Positions 15,236 to 23,120 of a stretch of DNA of 24,498 nucleotides are shown piece after piece; the first letter of the stretch is position 1, and every line of letters starts with the position of its first letter. A program made the translations under genes and the position numbers. Source of the stretch: Clostridia bacterium (GTDB lineage: Bacteria > Bacillota > Clostridia > UMGS1810); NCBI GenBank assembly GCA_016293435.1, contig JAEDEG010000039.1, forward strand, positions 1 through 24,498, in the 5' to 3' direction. The notes beneath the pieces are model-generated. The model did no database searches and was not told the DNA's origin. It was given only the letters and a program-made list of their open reading frames with translations.

Positions 15236-15889
15236 TCATCCTACAATATAATTATACAGATCTATGGCATCTTTTGCAAGATAAACATGGGGACATTGCT
15301 CCAATTCTTCGCGCGAACCGAAGCCATAGAGAACTCCGATGCCGTCTATACCAAAGCTATGAGCTCCGCAAAGGTCATATTTACGGTCTCCTATCATAAC
15401 AATATCAGAAGTGTTTTGTATATTCAGCTTGGAAATAATGTATTCCAAAATCTTGATTTTGCTGTCTCGTGATTTGTCCATTGATGCACCGGTTATAAAC
15501 GAAAAATAACCGTCAAGCTTGTAGTATTCAAGCAACGAGCGAGCAAAGCCCTCGGGCTTGGCGGTTGCAAGAATATTTTGGTAGCCGGAGTCACAAAGCT
15601 TTTGAATAGTTTTGTCTATATCGGGATAAAGGGCACTTTCTGCCAAAAATCGAGTGACATAACGCTCACGATATTTGGCTACAGCCTCTGTCGCCTTTTG
15701 CTCCGAAAAGCCGTACATATCCATAAACGAATCTCTGAGCGGCGGTCCGAGAACGGGCATGAGCTCAGTCATATCTTCAACATGTATGCCGTAGTGCTCA
15801 AGCGCATAGGCAAAGCTGCGCGTTATACCCTCAAAGGAATTGATAATTGTGCCGTCTAAATCCCAGAATAAATACTTATATTTTTTCAA
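15236..15889 (-). CDS. HAD-superfamily hydrolase, phosphoglycolate phosphatase-like
   Basis: Cytosolic phosphatase of 217 residues with a Gph-type alpha-helical cap. Motif I is DLDGT (nucleophile D10, acid D12), motif II is ATAKPEG, the motif III lysine lies in the KSRDSKIKIL region, and motif IV is MIGDRKYDLCGA. The substrate cannot be read from sequence: phosphoglycolate, sugar phosphates or pyrophosphate are all possible. The start is TTG at 15889; there is no ATG before the DLDGT motif, and only a GGGG-like site is upstream. It heads the DUF512-der-plsY run, and the multi-hairpin element lies just upstream. Confidence 0.85.
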   Translation of the reverse strand: MKKYKYLFWDLDGTIINSFEGITRSFAYALEHYGIHVEDMTELMPVLGPPLRDSFMDMYGFSEQKATEAVAKYRERYVTRFLAESALYPDIDKTIQKLCDSGYQNILATAKPEGFARSLLEYYKLDGYFSFITGASMDKSRDSKIKILEYIISKLNIQNTSDIVMIGDRKYDLCGAHSFGIDGIGVLYGFGSREELEQCPHVYLAKDAIDLYNYIVG

Positions 15890-15934
15890 TATTTTCGCCC
15901 CGTTTCGGAATTGGCAAAAGCATCAGAAAATACT

Positions 15935-16072
15935 TTTGTTCAATAAGCGGCAAAGCCGCGTCATTCAACGTTTTCAGTGGGAGATTGAACTCCCACTGAA
16001 AAAATTAAGTGTCACCCGCCGCCTATAGAGGCGGAGGACATCTTAATTTAGTTATATCTGTTATTGAAAAAT
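15935..16072. repeat. Multi-hairpin element closed by terminal inverted repeats (MITE/REP-like or structured RNA)
   Basis: Four nested or adjacent inverted repeats fill this stretch. An outer pair TTCAATAA (15939-15946)/TTATTGAA (16061-16068) extends to about 12 bp across one mismatch. It encloses three hairpins: GCGGC/GCCGC (15947-15951, 15955-15959, loop AAA); a perfect 13-bp stem (15971-15983 with 15990-16002, loop ATTGAA); and a two-part stem (AAATTAAG+TGTC 16002-16013 with 16037-16049, tip CCGCCT/AGGCGG at 16019-16034). No coding frame is evident. The right end abuts the rpmF terminator. It could be a small non-autonomous mobile element, an interspersed palindromic repeat or a structured RNA; I cannot tell which from one copy. 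Confidence 0.7.
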
Positions 16073-16102
16073 AACCTGCCTTTTACATCAAGGCAGGTTA
16101 TT
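16066..16102 (-). terminator. Terminator of the DUF177-rpmF operon
   Basis: A 13-bp perfect stem (AATAACCTGCCTT at 16070-16082 with 16090-16102) has a 7-nt loop. On the minus strand it is followed by TTTTTC. The T-run overlaps the right terminal arm of the multi-hairpin element. Confidence 0.85.
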
Positions 16103-16114
16103 TTGATTTGATTA

Positions 16115-16291
16115 TTATTCAGCCTTTAAAACTTCTTTACCGTCGTAAGTTCCGCAGCTCTTGCAAATTCTGTGAGGTAATTTGAATTCACCGCATTTGG
16201 GGCATTTTACCATGCCGGGTAGAGTGAGTTTCCAGTTTGCTCTTCTTTTATCTCTTCTTGCCTTTGAAACTTTTCTCTTGGGTACTGCCAT
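16115..16291 (-). CDS. rpmF: 50S ribosomal protein L32
   Basis: Small zinc-ribbon ribosomal protein of 58 residues. MAVPKRKVSKARRDKRRANW is the hallmark N-terminus, and CPKCGE...CKSCGTYDG provides the four zinc-binding cysteines. It is the zinc-containing (C+) form rather than the cysteine-free paralogue. The start is ATG at 16291 with GGAGGT upstream; the frame is open five codons further, but that part is the Shine-Dalgarno site itself. It lies directly after the DUF177 gene, the conserved yceD-rpmF pair. Confidence 0.97.
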   Translation of the reverse strand: MAVPKRKVSKARRDKRRANWKLTLPGMVKCPKCGEFKLPHRICKSCGTYDGKEVLKAE

Positions 16292-16321
16292 TAGTTCCAC
16301 CTCCAAATTATTACTTAGTCA

Positions 16322-16819
16322 TCATTTTAAAAAATCTTTAAGTGCAGCAAGTCGCGGGTCGATATCGTCTGTTTCGCAGGAGCATGTCTCAGCATTGAGA
16401 TTACAGCCGCAAACCGGACACAACCCTTTGCAGTCTTCACTGCATAAGCAGGTTATCGGCAAAGCACAGCAAAAGCCCTGCTCAGCAATATCCTTTAAAT
16501 CGATTTCATTGGAGTTCAAAATGATGACATCATCATTTTCGTTATCCAATTCAGTTTTAGAAAAAAACTCATTTACAGAAAATTCTAGCTTCGACTCAAC
16601 AGGTGACAGGCAACGTGAACATTGAGAAACATAGCCGACACTGCAGTTTAGCACAAGATGGACAAGACCGTTTTCATTGCAGGCACTGCCCTCTACGTGC
16701 ATGGGAGATGTGAAGCTGATATCCTGATTGCCAAACGACAATGTGTCAAAATTAATTTCTGTGTTGATACAGACAGACATACCGTCTTTATTAATTATCT
16801 TGGAAATATCTAAAACCAT
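16322..16819 (-). CDS. DUF177 family protein (YceD-like)
   Basis: A 165-residue protein of the DUF177 family, nearly always encoded just before rpmF. In plants and some bacteria members are linked to 23S rRNA/50S accumulation. The conserved stretch CSRCLSPVESKLEFSVNEFF (about 66-85) and the C-terminal ENDDVIILNSNEIDLKDIAEQ...LPITCLCSEDCKGLCPVCG segment identify it. The CxxC pairs suggest a bound zinc. The ATG at 16819 is chosen because GAGGTG is just upstream; an ATG five codons earlier has no site. It is driven by the perfect promoter at 16844-16872. Confidence 0.9.
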   Translation of the reverse strand: MVLDISKIINKDGMSVCINTEINFDTLSFGNQDISFTSPMHVEGSACNENGLVHLVLNCSVGYVSQCSRCLSPVESKLEFSVNEFFSKTELDNENDDVIILNSNEIDLKDIAEQGFCCALPITCLCSEDCKGLCPVCGCNLNAETCSCETDDIDPRLAALKDFLK

Positions 16820-16843
16820 ATTACACCTCGACATAACAAAATT

Positions 16844-16872
16844 ATTATATATATTAATGAGAAGTTTGTCAA
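16844..16872 (-). promoter_or_regulatory. Perfect-consensus sigma-A promoter for DUF177-rpmF
   Basis: TTGACA (16872-16867) and TATAAT (16849-16844) have a 17 nt spacer, so every consensus position matches. This fits the strong, growth-linked expression expected for a ribosomal protein gene. Confidence 0.9.
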
Positions 16873-16942
16873 GTCCTTTTTTAAATTTAATTGAATTTGA
16901 CTATCCTTTTTGCAATTAATATTACATTATTGTTAAAAAAAA

Positions 16943-17767
16943 CTAAATTAGCTCTATCACCGATGCAAAAATACCCCTCTCAGGACCCTGACCGCGGTGT
17001 GAAAAAAAGAGCTCTGTGTTGCAGCAGGTGCAAAGGTCAGATACCGTAATCGAATCTTCCAAAACTCCCTTTGAAAGCAAAATCTGCTTATTTATTACAG
17101 CCAGGTCTATATAAAACGATTCCCCATTTCGGATTAGTGCAGAGCTTTTGCCAAACCTTTCGATAAAGCTTTGGTACAAATCCTCTGAAACCTCATAACA
17201 GCTTTGGCATATGCAAGGGCCTATTGTGCATATCAAATCCTCAGGAGGCACTTTGTAATTTTGATACATTGCATCTACGGTTGCCGCGGCAAGACGTGAA
17301 TAGGTTCCGCGCCAGCCGCAGTGGGCAATGCCTATGGCTCTGCCCTCTTTATCGGCAAAGCTCACGGGAACGCAGTCTGCCGTGTGTATAACAAGCGGAA
17401 TTTTTTTGTAATTTGTGACAAGAGCATCAACGTCGGTATAGTCTCTTTCTTTAAACACACCCTTGCCCCTATCCGACAATGTGACAACACGCACATTTGA
17501 TGAATGAGTCTGATTTGCAAGTACTGTGCTCATTGGGTCAAAGCCTGCCGCAAAACAAAATCGGCGGTAATTTTCCCTTACATTTTCAATGTCGTCTGCA
17601 GTGTGACTGCCGAGATTGAGCGATTCGAGCCCATGTCTTGTTGAAACGCCGCCTCCGCGGGTTGAAACAGCATGGTTAATGCCGGAAACATCACTTAGTG
17701 ATTTGAATCTCAAAATGGTTATATCACCTTTTGTTTCTGCATACATAACGTCTGAGTTTATATTCAT
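16943..17767 (-). CDS. pgeF: Peptidoglycan editing factor PgeF (YfiH/DUF152, laccase-like domain)
   Basis: Copper/zinc-binding protein of 274 residues; E. coli PgeF removes wrongly incorporated amino acids (L-Ser at the L-Ala position) from peptidoglycan precursors, and related proteins act on purine nucleosides. The metal site is complete: NQTHSSNV (H88), HTADCVPV (C132) and GIAHCGWRGT (H149). NLGSHTADDIENVRENYRRF and GPCICQSCYEV are further signatures. The ATG has AAGGAG 8 nt upstream. It starts 12 nt after the stop of the glycosyltransferase gene, so it is probably the last gene of the ROK-GT-GT-pgeF run. There is no clear terminator after it; 16873-16942 is only AT-rich. Confidence 0.93.
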   Translation of the reverse strand: MNINSDVMYAETKGDITILRFKSLSDVSGINHAVSTRGGGVSTRHGLESLNLGSHTADDIENVRENYRRFCFAAGFDPMSTVLANQTHSSNVRVVTLSDRGKGVFKERDYTDVDALVTNYKKIPLVIHTADCVPVSFADKEGRAIGIAHCGWRGTYSRLAAATVDAMYQNYKVPPEDLICTIGPCICQSCYEVSEDLYQSFIERFGKSSALIRNGESFYIDLAVINKQILLSKGVLEDSITVSDLCTCCNTELFFSHRGQGPERGIFASVIELI

Positions 17768-17779
17768 GAAAAAATCTCC

Positions 17780-19396
17780 TTACTTTTTGCCTGCAAGCTC
17801 CATTGAAATATTATCGATGCTCACATTTGAGTTGTGGGGTATGGGTTTCCATTCCACATGAGAAAAAAGCGCAATAAGCATTGATACGGAGCCGATAATA
17901 TCAAATATGGGCCACATTATGCAGTAGAAGGCTTTTTTGAAAATCGATATTTTTATTATACGCTTTCTTTCTATAAAAAAGACATAAACACCCTGAAAAA
18001 TCTGCTTAAGATACCGCGGCCCCAGAGACATTGTGACATATGCCCACACGGGAGACATGAAATTTGAAAACCAGTCTACACCCACAAAATACAGTGCAAT
18101 GTTTGCAAACACATTGAGCCAGCGTCTGAAAAGATTGACAACGTTGTTGGGAAAGGTTATAAGAAGCATATCATATGACATATATCTGAGCTTCAGATTC
18201 TGAAAAAGGCGGTTTTGCTTGAACGCTTTTATAAATTTTGTTTTTTTCAGAGTGCATACAAGCGCCGAAACAAACGTTAAAATTCGGCAGACAAGCATCA
18301 TTATCAGCGACAGGAGCGCAAAAAATGCAATGCCTGCAAGCCTTAGCGGCCACAAAAGCAGCTGCCAAAAATTACGGCTTTTATGGTGAAGCAAAATGTC
18401 TAAGCCTTTGTTTATATCATAGAATATATCGTATACAGAGTTATCTATATTGGAATAATTATCGCACTCGGCAGATGCTTCTTTATAAATCGGATTGACC
18501 TTTTTGGGAACAAAAACGTGCCAAAAAAGCTTGGGCCCGGATTCGGCAAATGCCTGAAGATGACCTTTTGCCCAACGGATACGCTGACGAAGCGCAATAC
18601 GAAGCGATGTGGGCTGTTCATCATAAAACTCTGCTTTGTCACAATAGGAAATACGATAGCCCTCTACCACTGCATCAGCCGAAAAAGCGCGGTCTTCGGT
18701 AAAAGAAACATAGTGCCAGCCGTTTTTGATAAGCTCAGATGCAAACATAAATCCCGTACCCTGAATATTGGTTGCAAGACCGAGAACCGAACGCGGCCGG
18801 TGAGCCAGCCTGACAGAGCGCAGCCAATGTATGCCATAGCCCGCCGCAATCCAGTTATCGCCAAAATTTTTGGTGTTGCGATATGAGGTTACGATTTTTT
18901 CGCCACTATCAAATGCCTCGTTCATGCGGGAAATATAATCCTGCTTTAAGAGGTTGTCCGCATCAAAAATAAAATATGCATCAAACGAGTCTATTCCATA
19001 ATCACGCGAAATATTATCAACAAGAAATTCAAGTGCATAACCCTTGGTACGGTGCTCCTCATCACGCCTTTCGTAGCACACGGCTCCGTGCTTGCGCGCA
19101 ATTTGGGCAGTTTTGTCGGTGCAGTTGTCCGCAACAACAAAAACTGTTATAAGCTCAGACGGATAGTCCTGACTGTTTATGCTCTCTATCAGATTTGCAA
19201 TTACGACAGCTTCGTTGCGGGCTGCAATCATAATTGCGTATTTGTGCTGTTTTTTGGCTTTTGGAAACTGTCTTGTTGCAAAAAAGCCTAACTGCTTGTA
19301 TATATTCCACAGCTTATAGAAAAATATAAATCCGATGATTACACCTGCAGTTGACAAAACTTCCTTGAACTGCATCAAAATATTATATATATTCAT
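17780..19396 (-). CDS. Membrane glycosyltransferase, family 2 (second paralogue)
   Basis: A 538-residue membrane enzyme with the motifs of processive GT2 synthases (cellulose/hyaluronan/poly-GlcNAc type). Seen are MIAARNE (57-62), VVADNCTDKT (88-97), FDADN (144-148, the DxD-like metal site), FTEDRAF near 232, and QRIRW near 271. There is a hydrophobic N-terminal segment (about 15-30), two to three in the middle (about 345-385), and two to three at the C-terminus. It is a tandem paralogue of the gene at 19458-21047: about four of five residues agree by eye in the catalytic core, and less in the membrane part. AGGAG lies 5 nt before the ATG. The donor sugar and product are unknown. Confidence 0.88.
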   Translation of the reverse strand: MNIYNILMQFKEVLSTAGVIIGFIFFYKLWNIYKQLGFFATRQFPKAKKQHKYAIMIAARNEAVVIANLIESINSQDYPSELITVFVVADNCTDKTAQIARKHGAVCYERRDEEHRTKGYALEFLVDNISRDYGIDSFDAYFIFDADNLLKQDYISRMNEAFDSGEKIVTSYRNTKNFGDNWIAAGYGIHWLRSVRLAHRPRSVLGLATNIQGTGFMFASELIKNGWHYVSFTEDRAFSADAVVEGYRISYCDKAEFYDEQPTSLRIALRQRIRWAKGHLQAFAESGPKLFWHVFVPKKVNPIYKEASAECDNYSNIDNSVYDIFYDINKGLDILLHHKSRNFWQLLLWPLRLAGIAFFALLSLIMMLVCRILTFVSALVCTLKKTKFIKAFKQNRLFQNLKLRYMSYDMLLITFPNNVVNLFRRWLNVFANIALYFVGVDWFSNFMSPVWAYVTMSLGPRYLKQIFQGVYVFFIERKRIIKISIFKKAFYCIMWPIFDIIGSVSMLIALFSHVEWKPIPHNSNVSIDNISMELAGKK

Positions 19397-19457
19397 AGCT
19401 TCTCCTTTGAATTATCATAAAATCAAATCAGCAGGCTGCAATTGATTCAACCCTCAT

Positions 19458-21047
19458 TTATTTTTGGGAAGAAATATCATCGATGCCTATATCCACATTG
19501 TGGGGTATGGTTTTCCATTCTACATGGCAAAAGAGTGCAATCAGCACCGTTATCTCTCCTATTATATCAAAGCATGGCCACATAAGGCAATAAAAAAATT
19601 TTTTGATTGCACTGATATGCACAATACGTCTGCGTTCTACAAAAAATACATATGCGCCGATAATTACATTTCCGAAATAGCTCATTGCAAAGGCAATCAA
19701 CAGTGTAACGATGGGGTTTGAAATGTCAAAAACAAATTTACCTGCCTCAGCGACCAGACAGCAGCCGAGTATCATCTCAATGATGCGTCCGAACACAGAA
19801 ATGAGGTTATTTGGAAATGTGATTGAAAACATATCATATGACATAAGTCTCATTTTAAAGTTTCCAAACCCACGGCTGTTCAAAAATCTCACAAATCCGC
19901 CGGAGGATTTGAGCCGTATTGCAGCCTTGTCTGCAATATGAGCTATGCAAAGAGCCAGAGCCGAAATTGCCCAAAGCACCAACACAAAAGGGAGTGCAAC
20001 TATTCTGAGCGGAATCGACAAAAGCTTAACCACAGATATTTTTTTAAAATTAAACAGCCCAATCAAGGCACTTTTGACATCGGTGTATACATTTTGGGCA
20101 GTGGAATCGATTACCGAAGCATCTGAGAAGGCCGGATTTTTATAGTCCGGATAAGCCTTTGGCAAAACAAAAATATGCTTCAAAAGCTTAGGACCCGATT
20201 CGGCAAATGCCTGCAAATGACCCTTTCCCCATCGTATACGCTGGCGCATGGCAATGCGCAGGGAGGTTGGCTGTTCGTCATAAAACTCCGCCCTGTCACA
20301 GTAGGAAATGCGATAGCCTGCCACTACAGCATCGGCGGCAAAAGCGCGATCTTCGGTAAAAGACACATAGTGCCAGCCGTCTTTTATAACCTCACTTGCA
20401 AAAAGAAATCCCGTGCCCTGTATTCGTGTAGCAAGACCGAGGGCAGACCTGCCGCGATGCTCGTGTCTGACAGTACGAATCCAGTGAAGCCCATAGCTTG
20501 CGGCAATCCAGTTGTCGCCAAAATTTTTGGTATTGCGATATGAGGTTATAATCTTTTCACCGCTGTCGAAGGCTTCGTTCATACGGGAAATATAGTCATT
20601 TTTAAGAAGATTGTCTGCATCAAAAATAAAATATCCGTCAAAAGAAGATATACCGTAATCCACCTCTATTGCATCTGTCAAAAATTCGAGCGCATAGCCC
20701 TTGGTGCGGTGCTTATCATCCTTTCGTTCGTAGCATATTGCTCCATGGTCGCGTGCAACGGCGGCTGTTTTGTCGGTGCAGTTGTCGGCAACAACAAAAA
20801 CCGTCACAAGCTCGGATGGGTAATCCTGACTGTTTATACTGTCTATGAGCTTGCCGATAACGGCTTCTTCGTTGCGTGCCGCTATCATAACGGCGTATTT
20901 ATGGTTATTCTTGGCTTTTGGGAATTTTTTTGTAGCAAAAAAACCCACAATAGTGTATAGGGGCATAAAGAAATACATGAATAACGCAAAAGCTCCTATT
21001 ATGCCGAAAGCCCTATGAAGCAAAGAAATTATTTCAATAGCGTTCAT
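19458..21047 (-). CDS. Membrane glycosyltransferase, family 2 (first paralogue)
   Basis: A 529-residue membrane GT2 enzyme. It has an N-terminal membrane segment (about 14-35), then a cytosolic catalytic domain with MIAARNE (54-60), VVADNCTDKT (85-94), FDADN (142-146), FTEDRAF (TED 231-233) and QRIRW (269-273). Hydrophobic segments follow near 345-375 and 430-500. The QxxRW motif points to a processive or acceptor-extending enzyme rather than a simple transferase. The Shine-Dalgarno site is AAGGAG, 12 nt from the ATG, which is longer than usual. It follows the ROK regulator by 35 nt and precedes its paralogue by 61 nt. The pair probably arose by local duplication. Confidence 0.88.
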   Translation of the reverse strand: MNAIEIISLLHRAFGIIGAFALFMYFFMPLYTIVGFFATKKFPKAKNNHKYAVMIAARNEEAVIGKLIDSINSQDYPSELVTVFVVADNCTDKTAAVARDHGAICYERKDDKHRTKGYALEFLTDAIEVDYGISSFDGYFIFDADNLLKNDYISRMNEAFDSGEKIITSYRNTKNFGDNWIAASYGLHWIRTVRHEHRGRSALGLATRIQGTGFLFASEVIKDGWHYVSFTEDRAFAADAVVAGYRISYCDRAEFYDEQPTSLRIAMRQRIRWGKGHLQAFAESGPKLLKHIFVLPKAYPDYKNPAFSDASVIDSTAQNVYTDVKSALIGLFNFKKISVVKLLSIPLRIVALPFVLVLWAISALALCIAHIADKAAIRLKSSGGFVRFLNSRGFGNFKMRLMSYDMFSITFPNNLISVFGRIIEMILGCCLVAEAGKFVFDISNPIVTLLIAFAMSYFGNVIIGAYVFFVERRRIVHISAIKKFFYCLMWPCFDIIGEITVLIALFCHVEWKTIPHNVDIGIDDISSQK

Positions 21048-21082
21048 AATTAAATGGCGCTCCTTTTAGTCGATTGATAATA

Positions 21083-22249
21083 TCATTCAACAGGATTGTG
21101 AGGAAAAGCGATATCAAAAAGTCGGTCGCATGTCTCAACTGCAGCTCCGGCTATGGTTTTTTCTAAATCAATATTAACATATCTGACATCCAGATCCTGC
21201 AAAAGCGCTTCGTATGCTCTTGAGTGCATCAGCTCAACCGAAAGCTCGGTCAGGCATCTGCACGAAGCAAACTGCCCTTCATTTATGACAAGCATATCAG
21301 GACGAAAAAGTGAAATCAAGTTGGCAAGCCCTATGCTCAAAAACTCAGCACATTTGCCCACTGCCTTTTGGGCAGACGGATTGTCCTTTTCATAAAGCTC
21401 GGCAATATCTTGAAGCAAAACATTCTCTCCCGAAAGTGAGGCATAAATACTTTTTATACGCTCTGCCGAGCACATTGCCTCGAGGCAGCCTCTGTTGCCG
21501 CAAAAGCATTCTATGCCGTCTTTTTCGACTGTGGTATGACCTATTTCGCCAAGAACCGTTCTGTTTACACTGCCATAATTCACCTGAACGGCACCAATGC
21601 CGTTTTCGAGATCGACAAACATAATGTTCTTGTTGTAGGAATCTTTGTGAGAACTTGAATACCATACAGCGCGCAGTATTGAAATATTTTCTACAAAAAC
21701 GGGCAAGCCGGTTTTTTCTTCAAAAATTTTTTTGATATCGAGTTCTTTCCACTTCATGCTCGATGACAGCACAAAACGGTTGCCGTCGAGCACCATACCC
21801 GAAAAATTAATGCATATGGCAAGGGTATTTTCTTTGCCAAATTGCTGCAAAAGCTCATTTATACAGCTCTCGGTCACAGCAATAAACTGCTCGCAGGATT
21901 TGTGCGGCAAGTCTATATTATGGGAACAAATAATTTTGCCCTCTAATTCGGTATAGAATACATCTGCCGATTCTTCAGACAATGATGCAACAATCAAGCC
22001 GTATGCCTCGGAGCAAAAACGCAGAAGTGTGCTTTTGCGGCCAACTCTTGCCGCGGGCTCTATGCCGCTTTCGGTCAAAAGTCCGATGCTTAGAAGATAG
22101 GAAGTGACATTGGTAATTGATGCAAGAGACAGCCCCGTCTGTTCTGAAATAACCGGGCGCGAAATATCGGGGTTTCTTCGGATATGATTTAAAACCCTGA
22201 GACGATTCATTTTTTGCATAAGCTGAACATTACCTATTTGCTTTGGCAT
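21083..22249 (-). CDS. ROK-family transcriptional regulator (NagC/XylR type)
   Basis: A 388-residue repressor-type protein. It has an N-terminal winged helix (about 10-65, with ISRPVISEQTGLSLASITNV as the helix-turn-helix). A ROK sugar-binding domain follows, carrying GEIGHTTV (234-241) and the zinc site CFCGNRGCLEAM (248-259). The kinase phosphate-binding DxGxT is absent (LIVASLSEE instead), and the usual ENDAN is replaced by ENISI (187-191), so it should not phosphorylate sugars. The ATG at 22249 has GAGGT 8 nt upstream and a consensus promoter at 22285-22313. It lies in front of the two glycosyltransferase genes, which it may control. Confidence 0.9.
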   Translation of the reverse strand: MPKQIGNVQLMQKMNRLRVLNHIRRNPDISRPVISEQTGLSLASITNVTSYLLSIGLLTESGIEPAARVGRKSTLLRFCSEAYGLIVASLSEESADVFYTELEGKIICSHNIDLPHKSCEQFIAVTESCINELLQQFGKENTLAICINFSGMVLDGNRFVLSSSMKWKELDIKKIFEEKTGLPVFVENISILRAVWYSSSHKDSYNKNIMFVDLENGIGAVQVNYGSVNRTVLGEIGHTTVEKDGIECFCGNRGCLEAMCSAERIKSIYASLSGENVLLQDIAELYEKDNPSAQKAVGKCAEFLSIGLANLISLFRPDMLVINEGQFASCRCLTELSVELMHSRAYEALLQDLDVRYVNIDLEKTIAGAAVETCDRLFDIAFPHNPVE

Positions 22250-22284
22250 TATACCATACCTCTTTATTCATGTTAATATATATG

Positions 22285-22313
22285 ATTTTATCATTTACGA
22301 CAAGTTTTGTCAA
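22285..22313 (-). promoter_or_regulatory. sigma-A promoter for the ROK regulator, with a possible Spo0A box inside
   Basis: TTGACA (22313-22308) and TAAAAT (22290-22285) have a 17 nt spacer and an extended TG. The spacer contains TTGTCGTAA; its TGTCGTA core (22302-22296) is one mismatch from the Spo0A box TGTCGAA. A bound Spo0A would cover the promoter. Confidence 0.75.
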
Positions 22314-22339
22314 TCGTTAAAGAAAACCAAAAATAAAAT

Positions 22340-22371
22340 AACCTCAGACATAACTTTGTATATCTGAGGTT
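22340..22371. terminator. Terminator of the spoIIA operon
   Basis: AACCTCAGA (22340-22348) pairs with TCTGAGGTT (22363-22371). On the minus strand it is followed by ATTTTATTTTTGG, and on the plus strand by TTACTTTTTT. It lies 25 nt beyond the sigF stop. Confidence 0.8.
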
Positions 22372-22395
22372 TTACTTTTTTAAAATCTACAAAAA

Positions 22396-23109
22396 CTATT
22401 CCAGAATTTTTCGAAGCATCCCGAGAACGTTTTTTTCTATCCGTGAAATCTGTACCTGAGATACTCCTATAACCTCCGAAACCTCGGTCTGGGTTTTGCC
22501 CTTAAAATATCTTAAAATTATTATTTTGCGTTCTCGTTCAGATAATGCCTGTATGGCTTTTTTTAGAGCAATCTTTTCGAGCTCATTGTCTGTATCGTCG
22601 GAGGATTTCAGTGTATCGGCAAGATATATTTCACCCTTTGAGTCGCCGCCTATTTTTTGATGAAGCGACTCGCAGGGGGTGCATGCCTCCATTGCAAGGG
22701 TGAGCTTTTCGGTATCGGTTCCGACGCGATCTGCTATCTCACCTATTGTAGGCTCGCGCAAAAGCTCTGCAGAAAGCTCGGAGCGCACAGCAAGTGCCTT
22801 TGTCCACAGCTCCCGCATGCTGCGGCTGACCTTGAGCGTAGAATTGTCGCGTATATAGCGCTTTATCTCACCCATTATAACCGGGACTGCATAGGTGGAA
22901 AGCTTGTGTCCGGTAGAAACATCGAAGCGTCTGAGTGCTTTAACAAGTCCAATACTGCCCACCTGAAACAAATCGTCATATTCACATCCGCTTCGCATAA
23001 GCCGACGGACGCAGCTGTGCACAAGAGGCATATTATCATCAACGAGCTTTTTTTCTGCCGCCTTATCTCCGCTGTGGGCAAGCATAATCAAATTGTATGT
23101 ATCTGTCAA
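22396..23109 (-). CDS. sigF: RNA polymerase sporulation sigma factor SigF
   Basis: First forespore-specific sigma factor, 237 residues. Region 2 is seen as DDLFQVGSIGLVKALRRFD and STYAVPVIMGEIKRYIRDN, region 3 as EPTIGEIADRVGTDTEKL, and region 4 as LSERERKIIILRYFKGKTQTEVSEVIGVSQVQISRIEK with its helix-turn-helix. The start is TTG at 23109: AAGGAGC lies about 6 nt upstream, just after the spoIIAB stop, and the length then matches the family. The frame is open 81 codons further (to 23352), but that part overlaps spoIIAB and is not sigF-like. It is held inactive by SpoIIAB until SpoIIAA is dephosphorylated. Confidence 0.96.
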   Translation of the reverse strand: MTDTYNLIMLAHSGDKAAEKKLVDDNMPLVHSCVRRLMRSGCEYDDLFQVGSIGLVKALRRFDVSTGHKLSTYAVPVIMGEIKRYIRDNSTLKVSRSMRELWTKALAVRSELSAELLREPTIGEIADRVGTDTEKLTLAMEACTPCESLHQKIGGDSKGEIYLADTLKSSDDTDNELEKIALKKAIQALSERERKIIILRYFKGKTQTEVSEVIGVSQVQISRIEKNVLGMLRKILE

Positions 23110-23120
23110 TTTTGTGCTCC

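Noticed and set aside
15890..16114. CRISPR array in the repeat-rich gap before rpmF
   Set aside because: The repeats are inverted, each pair different, with no recurring direct repeat or spacers of even length.
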